Assembly: GCF_016545825.1 (NCBI RefSeq)
Contig: NC_052622.1
Location: 16,115,037-16,179,036 of the forward strand
DNA: 64,000 nucleotides
Direction of reading: 5' to 3'
From: Eucalyptus grandis
Taxonomy: Eukaryota > Streptophyta > Magnoliopsida > Myrtales > Myrtaceae
Translations under genes and position numbers: made by a program
Notes under the pieces: model-generated
What the model was told of the DNA's origin: nothing
What the model saw: only the letters and a program-made list of their open reading frames with translations
The model's database searches: none
Part shown: positions 54,601 to 64,000 of the stretch, in pieces
How the letters are laid out: each line of letters begins with the position of its first letter
Numbering within the stretch: position 1 is the stretch's first letter

Positions 54601-56225
54601 TTGACTTCCTCCTTTCGAATACTGACTGAAGTTGCAGTGCTTGTACCAAGAGATATCAAAGAACTAACATCAGAAGAAAAAAGCTTTATTCTAGAGAGCA
54701 AGTAGCACAAACCAACAGAAGAAAAAAGCTTTATTCTAGAGAGCAAGTAGCACAAACCAAGCATAAAGCTTACATGAGACAAACCTGGGAGAAAGTGCAA
54801 AATCAAGATCAGTCCCAAGCAATGCAGGGTCTGCCAATGAGGCTGCCTCCCTTGAAGCTTCCAGTGCTTTCTTAGCAAGGGAAACCACATTAGACAGTTC
54901 ATTGTCAGTAAGCTTCTCTGGATTGATTGTGACTGACTGCATGTTTGAGCATTGGTCATCCCTAGTTTTTATTGATGGCAATCTGCGATATCATAGATAA
55001 AATGTTACACTCAAGAGGTGGCCCAGAAGGGTACAATATTCTGACGCAGCTACTTTTGAAGTAACAGAAAGAAAAGCAACGACTGGAGTGGGAGAGTCAG
55101 AGTTGAAAAGAGGATTCCTCACTTCTTTCTCTCATTCAAAACCGTGCATGAGACTTTCATCTCACACAGCTTCTAAGTGATAAAAGAAAGAAGAACTTGA
55201 CAACTCGCTCTATTAAGTTTGCATTGAGATTTTGTATAATCGTCAACATAAGAGGCTGGTTTATGCAAGTGTCTTACGGGTACCATAAACCAGGCCAGTG
55301 GCGACGGTGATACACAAAATCTTGGATTAATCTTTCAGACTCATCGAGACTTTTATCTCTCAAAGTCACCAACCCAGTCTCCATCTGCTTCCTGTTTCTC
55401 GACACCTATCGCACAAACGAAAACAGTAGCATAATCAAACTAATGACCTCATAAACAATCACATAGGGATCACAGTTTCATTCCAGCCGAAAAAGAACTC
55501 ATTCATCACCCCTGTGTGGATTGCACAAAGCATCTCTATGGACAGTCTAACCTGTAACGACTTGTCGTCTTGGATCACACGTAAGAGAGGCCTGTACTCA
55601 TTTTGCTGCTCCTGTAAGGACACGGACGTAGTGATAGCTCGAGCCCTTGATGGAGAAGGCGCAGACGGAACGGCCCCTTGATCACGAAACAAGAAAACTG
55701 AAGAAATGAATAGGAAAGCCATTTGCTAGCATTGTCAAATATATGCATTCGTCGTTCGGAAGCAATCACTAGTGATGGATGAGTTCTGCTGTCGTGTATA
55801 AAAGAAGCACAAAAAAGAGACTACGCGGTTCCTGAAAATTTCCGAACCGGGTCCCAAAACTCTCTCCGCAAACTCCTGGGAATCCCAGTAAAGACACCAA
55901 CCTCGTTCACTAACTCATTCGTAAAAGAGCGATGCGAACAGCCGAAAAAGTCCCATCATATTATGGCGAATGCCGTTAAAGGGTCCGACCCAAGATATCT
56001 TGAAAGGCAAATAATCAAACAGCATCCGCGCACGGCGGTGTTTTGCGGAAAAGGTGGGAACTTCACGCGCACTTTCAGAGCCCGGACAAGCAGACGCACT
56101 ATGGGCACGCTAAAAAACCGCGCGCTACCTGAAGGGGGAGCGGGGAGAGAGTTTCTGGACAGGACTCTGCGAGGGAACCGGGGAGCAGAGGAGGAAGACG
56201 AGAGCAAGTTCCTTGCGGACTCCAT
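51671..56225 (-). CDS. SIG6: Plastid RNA polymerase sigma factor SIG6
   Basis: Nuclear-encoded sigma-70 factor that directs the plastid-encoded RNA polymerase to promoters early in chloroplast development. Exons, in transcription order: 56129-56225, 55552-55676, 55278-55405, 54785-54982, 54375-54690, 54060-54290, 53425-53565, 52944-53144, 51671-51958; 574 aa (AtSIG6 is 547). It begins '[20 protein letters not shown]', a Ser/Arg-rich transit peptide resembling SIG6. Then come '[17 protein letters not shown]' (region 1.2), '[19 protein letters not shown]' (2.1-2.2), '[20 protein letters not shown]' (2.3-2.4, about 386-405), region 3 (412-479), '[18 protein letters not shown]' and the helix-turn-helix '[19 protein letters not shown]' (4.2). 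It ends '[12 protein letters not shown]', a SIG6-like tail. Exon 5 can alternatively begin at 54735, adding 15 residues, because of a tandem duplication (see findings). Confidence 0.94.
54671..54760. repeat. 45-bp perfect tandem duplication at SIG6 exon-5 acceptor
   Basis: Units 54671-54715 and 54716-54760 are identical over all 45 bases. Each carries, on the minus strand, the acceptor 'ttgctctctag' and the first bases of exon 5, so two equivalent 3' splice sites lie 45 bases apart and in frame. Confidence 0.95.
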
Positions 56226-56392
56226 TTAGCATCGAGCTCGGAATTCAGGGAAACTGGGGCGTGCGCGTGCCCGTGTCCGCTCCTCTCGTCGGATGCTCCA
56301 GCGCAATGCGCGGCCACGTCTGCGGATGGATAGAATGAGAGTCTGCGTAGGCAGAGCCGAGTCGCAGAGGGAGAAAGAGAGATAAGGGAAGC

Positions 56393-56409
56393 ACAGAGAG
56401 AGAGAGAGA
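56393..56409. repeat. AG tract in SIG6 leader (CT on sense strand)
   Basis: A short AG run 170 bases upstream of the SIG6 start codon, within the predicted leader. Confidence 0.7.
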
Positions 56410-56594
56410 AGCGAAGATTTCAGAGGCTGAAAGACTCGGTTTTTCTTCTTAGAGGATGAGGTTGGGCTGTCTCTCTCTGTCTCTCTCGGTTCCAAGTGAT
56501 TCTGCCCGGCCCAGCAAGAGTAAAGACGAGATATTTTTGCCAAGGCCATATGGCGAAGTCTCGTCCATGATGCGCGGCTCTGATTTCTTTCTCC

Positions 56595-56602
56595 TTTTTA
56601 TA
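56595..56602 (-). promoter_or_regulatory. TATA box candidate for SIG6
   Basis: TATAAAAA on the minus strand, about 370 bases before the start codon. The leader between contains the CT-rich tract. Confidence 0.5.
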
Positions 56603-58634
56603 TGATCGAATCCGGTGATTGAAATGTCGTGTCGGGATTTTATCGATGAATGACGTTTCGAGCATTCAGCTCCGCGTTTGTGAGGCTGTACTTGTTGACT
56701 AGAGTTTGAAAGTCGAAGACGGAGCAGTTTAGAGCGAGCATGACAACATTTTATTTATTTATTTTTTTAATTTTTTGAAATAGGTTTGAAAATAAATCCA
56801 TTCGGTAATATAATTTTATTTTTCTTTTGAAATGATTTCTATTTTAAAATATATTTGGAACATAAATCAAAAGTTAAAATTTTTAACTTTTCTATTTTTG
56901 GAATATAAATGAGAAATCAAAATTTCCTTCATGTTTACTTTCATCACCGCCCATCACCCACTTGCCGCTTGTGGGATGCCGAACGCCGCCACTTTACCGC
57001 CACCCACCATCGACCTCAACCATCAGTCGCCGACCGTTGGCCATTGGACTCCGGCCGCTTATCGCTAACCGCCCGATCGTTGGATGCTAAACGTCCACCG
57101 GTCGTTGGCCGCTCATTGCCAATCATTGAATGCCGGAGGCTCACCACCAACCACTAGACATCTATGCTATTGATCGTACCAACCACCAAATGTCGATCGC
57201 TTTGCCTCCGGTGTCAAACTCCGACATCAAACGTTGGATGTCAGCTCCGAATGTTGGACATCGATTGTCGGTCGTTGGAATCCAACGTTCGACTTCGTAC
57301 TTCGCTGCCCACCGATCCAATCGCTAAACTCTAGTGTCGAATCGCCGGACTTCGAACTTTGGCTGCACAAAGCCGGTCACCAAATGCCGAATGCCAATCG
57401 CTAGACGTCAGACTCCGGGCACGCACGCTAGTCGTTGCTGCTCCTAAAAATATAAATTTTATTTTATTATCAAACACATTTTTATTTCAGAAATATAAAT
57501 TTTAAATCATTATGAAATGCGTTTTTTTTTTCTCAAAAACTTGTCCATGAAACTGAAATTGAAATTTATGGCTAAAAATTAATTTCTATTTCAAAAATTT
57601 TGTCACGTGCGCCTTTTAGTGTCTCAGCAAATCCATTGGGGTCGGTTGTCCACATTTTTGTTCCTTTGATGGGGCAGGTGATGTTGCTGCGCAAAATTCC
57701 GTGGCGGTCGGATTGAATCAAGGAGGGTGACTGGTGAGATTCGCATAGGGTTTCGTCATTCATGACATGAGTAAGGTACGCATGCAAATTGAACGTGGAG
57801 TACGACGGTGAAATTCGCGAGCTGCATGAATTTGCTTGTTTCTTTAGCAGCTCAGGCTTTTGCGTAATCAGTTTGTATGGCCATCAAAATGTCTTCGGGA
57901 CAAATCACTTGTTTCGGACTCCTTGACTCCTTGACTTCTTTTTCCTCCGAAAGTTCGGAGAAGCATGCAATTATCGAATACTAACTAAGAAATTGGATTT
58001 CCCCATTCACAACATTCGCCTTCCTAAGACAATCAATTATAATGCAAAGTATGGAAGATTGACTTGGTTACTGCTCAGCGTTGAACCACTCTTTCACATT
58101 AGGAGAGAGAACTTTTCCGACTTAATAAGACAACATAACACAACGATAGCAATGATCAACAAGATTAAGCACAAGGTGATTACTTAAGGGTAGATAACCG
58201 GAACTTGCACAGGCTCCGAATCAAAAGTGTACCCATGCATCTGAATGCCTGACAGACGAAATTCATGCAATAGAATGAAATTCACACGAAAGCACCTCGT
58301 CATTGCATTGGGAGCATGTACACAATGCACATGGTCCAAGATATACCTAGATATTTCTGGAGTAGACAGCAAGAGCAATCCATTTCCGGGACTGAATTCC
58401 ACTGCTCATGCTTAATGCAGCGCAAATAAATTGAGACAAAGTAAGAATTTTAAATGGAAGGCCACTACCTCAGAATGTCAGAAACACGGGAAGTTTGGGG
58501 ACCTCAAAATGATCGGGAGTACGTCGGACACCATGAAGCCAAAGCCTTCCCACGAGACAATTCCAACAGTATACAGTGAAACAGGAAGGGAGAAAGGTTT
58601 GATATGCAAAGGGAAATGTAAACAGACTATCTTT
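56603..58634. other. Intergenic between SIG6 promoter and CDC48 3' end
   Basis: No gene is supported. AT-rich blocks (56745-56910 and 57435-57605) flank a GC-richer repetitive island (56935-57430). About 58400-58634 is probably CDC48 3' UTR. Confidence 0.5.
56935..57430. repeat. Degenerate short-period repeat island
   Basis: The phrases 'tcgttgga', 'gtcgttgg', 'aatgccga', 'cgctaaac' and 'caaatgcc' recur at irregular 20-40 base spacing throughout. The ORFs found in it (56909-57157, 57130-57327) simply read this repeat and are not genes. The composition changes abruptly at both edges to AT-rich DNA. Confidence 0.6.

Positions 58635-64000
<5,366 letters not shown>

Overview
This window is plant nuclear DNA, most likely from a woody eudicot. 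The genes have many short exons with GT-AG introns. The protein families are plant-specific (EIN2, a plastid sigma factor, an RLCK-VII kinase, TRF-like MYB, long-form ABCG). Intergenic DNA is AT-rich and AG/CT microsatellites are very abundant. The genus cannot be fixed by reading alone; a Myrtales-like genome is only a guess. All gene models below were built by hand from the reading frame, splice signals and phase bookkeeping, and every internal junction given is in phase.

Layout. 1-4.0 kb: repetitive, gene-free DNA holding a Mutator-type non-autonomous transposon (757-1901) with a perfect 9-bp target duplication, inside one of two diverged copies of a longer repeat. 6.3-14.8 kb (+): EIN2, the ER-membrane hub of ethylene signalling, complete in 7 coding exons (1277 aa). 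16.1-17.65 kb (+): a 57-residue single-pass membrane protein with a probable leader intron. 20.6-24.95 kb (+): adenosine kinase, complete in 12 exons (341 aa). 25.8-26.2 kb (+): a small two-helix membrane protein. 27.3-32.8 kb (-): a TRF-like single-MYB gene whose first coding exon is unresolved. 35.5-43.1 kb (-): a long ABCG half-transporter of the ABCG24/28 type, complete in 14 exons (1112 aa). 45.3-48.9 kb (+): a PCRK1/PCRK2-type receptor-like cytoplasmic kinase (422 aa). 49.85-50.2 kb (-): a fragment resembling the C-terminal part of GTE bromodomain factors. 51.7-56.6 kb (-): plastid RNA polymerase sigma factor SIG6, 9 exons. 58.6-64 kb (-): CDC48/p97, with its first exon beyond the right edge.

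The genes form no operon or pathway cluster; this is an ordinary gene-rich plant segment of housekeeping and signalling genes (ethylene and immune signalling, purine and cytokinin salvage, plastid transcription, protein extraction). The notable signals are structural. They are a 45-bp perfect tandem duplication that copies the 3' splice site of a SIG6 exon in frame; two tiny (34 and 37 bp) poly(A)-ended inserts with clean target duplications near and inside ADK; the Mutator-type element; CT tracts on the sense strand at the 5' end of most genes; and an EIN2 splice donor embedded in a CT microsatellite. I saw no convincing wholly new biological system.
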